Of a DNA stretch of 64,000 bases, positions 63,214 through 64,000 are shown one piece after another. The DNA comes from Anderseniella sp963787895 (GTDB lineage Bacteria > Pseudomonadota > Alphaproteobacteria > Rhizobiales > Aestuariivirgaceae), in contig CAWBEX010000002.1 of assembly GCA_963787895.1 (NCBI GenBank), forward strand, positions 1 to 64,000, in the 5' to 3' direction. Position numbers and translations under genes: made by a program. Position 1 is the stretch's first letter, and each line of letters opens with the position of its first letter. A model generated the notes under the pieces. That model did no database searches and was not told the DNA's origin. It saw only the letters and a program-made list of their open reading frames with translations.

Positions 63214-64000
63214 TCTTCATCCTGAAACAGCTCAACCTGCCGGGTTGCCAGATTGTCCGGCGTCATCAGCCCCAGATGTTTAAATGCGTGAGGTGTCAGA
63301 ATTCTGCCCCGCGGCGTGCGGTTCACGAAACCTTGCTGGATCAGATACGGCTCAATGATCTCTTCAATCGCATCACGCGGTTCTGACAGCGAAGCCGCGA
63401 TAGTCTCTATACCCACCGGACCGCCGCCAAAATTCACCGCGATGCACTTCAAATATCTGTGATCGAGCGCATCAAGGCCAAGCGCATCCACCTCCAGCCG
63501 CCGCAATGCCTTGTCAGCCGCCTCACGATCCACCTGCAAGGTGCCATCAACCGACGCAAAGTCCCGCACCCGGCGCAACAGCCTTCCGGCTATGCGCGGT
63601 GTCCCCCTCGCGCGTCGGGCAATTTCCAGCGCACCATCCTGCGTCATGCTGACGCCAAGCACCCGCGCCCCGCGTGTCACGATGTCGAGCAGTTCGTCTT
63701 CCTCATAGAAGTTCAGCCGCACCGGAATGCCGAACCGGTCACGCAAGGGCGTGGTCAGAAGGCCGGTTCGCGTGGTCGCGCCAACAAGCGTAAACCTGGC
63801 AAGATCAATGCGTACCGAGCGAGCCGCCGGACCTTCGCCGATGATAAGGTCGAGCTGAAAATCCTCCATTGCCGGATAGAGCACCTCTTCCACCGCCGGA
63901 TTGAGCCGGTGAATTTCATCGATGAACAACACATCGCGATCTTCAAGATTTGTCAGAAGGGCTGCCAGGTCGCCCGCCTTGGCGATGACCGGGCCGGATG
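63210..64000 (-). CDS. ruvB: Holliday junction helicase RuvB, C-terminal part
   Basis: The frame is open at the right edge, so the N-terminal part with Walker A is outside. Visible are Walker B LFIDEIHRLNPAVEEVLYPA, GEGPAARSVRIDLARFTLVG with the sensor region, the arginine finger in TTRTGLLTTPLRDRFGIPV, and the winged-helix domain with EPYLIQQGFVNRTPRGRILT. RuvB drives branch migration with RuvA. It overlaps ybgC. Confidence 0.97.
   Translation of the reverse strand, partial: SGPVIAKAGDLAALLTNLEDRDVLFIDEIHRLNPAVEEVLYPAMEDFQLDLIIGEGPAARSVRIDLARFTLVGATTRTGLLTTPLRDRFGIPVRLNFYEEDELLDIVTRGARVLGVSMTQDGALEIARRARGTPRIAGRLLRRVRDFASVDGTLQVDREAADKALRRLEVDALGLDALDHRYLKCIAVNFGGGPVGIETIAASLSEPRDAIEEIIEPYLIQQGFVNRTPRGRILTPHAFKHLGLMTPDNLATRQVELFQDEE

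Overview
The window looks like a chromosomal segment of an alphaproteobacterium of the order Hyphomicrobiales (Rhizobiales). The evidence is a CtrA/ChpT/SciP cell-cycle set, phosphatidylcholine synthase, an EipA (DUF1134) protein, Omp25-like barrels, a serC leader RNA candidate, and the gene order ruvB-ybgC-tolQRAB-pal-cpoB-tilS-ftsH-folP-glmM. I cannot name the genus from sequence alone.

Bases 1-10,150 are accessory. They hold the end of a type I secretion ABC ATPase with its HlyD adaptor, an intact IS1182-family insertion sequence with readable ends, an Omp25-like barrel, a broken HNH-endonuclease fragment, and several degenerate intergenic repeats. A LysR regulator lies divergent from a cupin gene followed by a class III nucleotide cyclase fused to a GFA zinc domain. 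A short tyrosine recombinase closes the region.

Bases 10,280-25,100 form a nitrate-respiration block. On the minus strand, in order of transcription, are narK1, narK2, narG, narH, narJ, narI, a parvulin isomerase, a hemerythrin-like protein, a beta-carbonic anhydrase and moeA, tightly packed and partly overlapping. A Crp/Fnr regulator resembling NarR is divergent, and a HemG-like flavodoxin follows it. Three perfect TTGAT-N4-ATCAA sites lie in front of narK1, the regulator and the flavodoxin gene, so they probably form one regulon. The start of narH looks frameshifted. Decayed IS material and a tRNA-Met gene end this part. The tRNA 3' end faces the accessory DNA, so bases 1-26,000 may be an island or a chain of insertions.

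Bases 26,190-42,450 are mostly core: pcs, mnmA, sciP, a LysE exporter, a sulfotransferase-like gene, fliJ, ctrA, a polysaccharide flippase, an ATC-hydrolase-like gene, chpT, cysQ, eipA, a coiled-coil protein with a histone-H1-like tail, a DUF6476 protein, rluD, rpoH and a GGDEF-EAL protein. CtrA, its phosphotransferase ChpT, its inhibitor SciP and a likely target (eipA) lie within about 8 kb.

Bases 42,450-64,000 are housekeeping, almost all on the minus strand: purA, a MuiA-like protein, serA and serC behind a structured leader, two outer-membrane barrels, glmM, folP, ftsH, tilS, the whole tol-pal locus with ybgC, and the 3' part of ruvB. One small cytochrome c gene is on the plus strand. I saw no rRNA genes, CRISPR arrays or replication origin.
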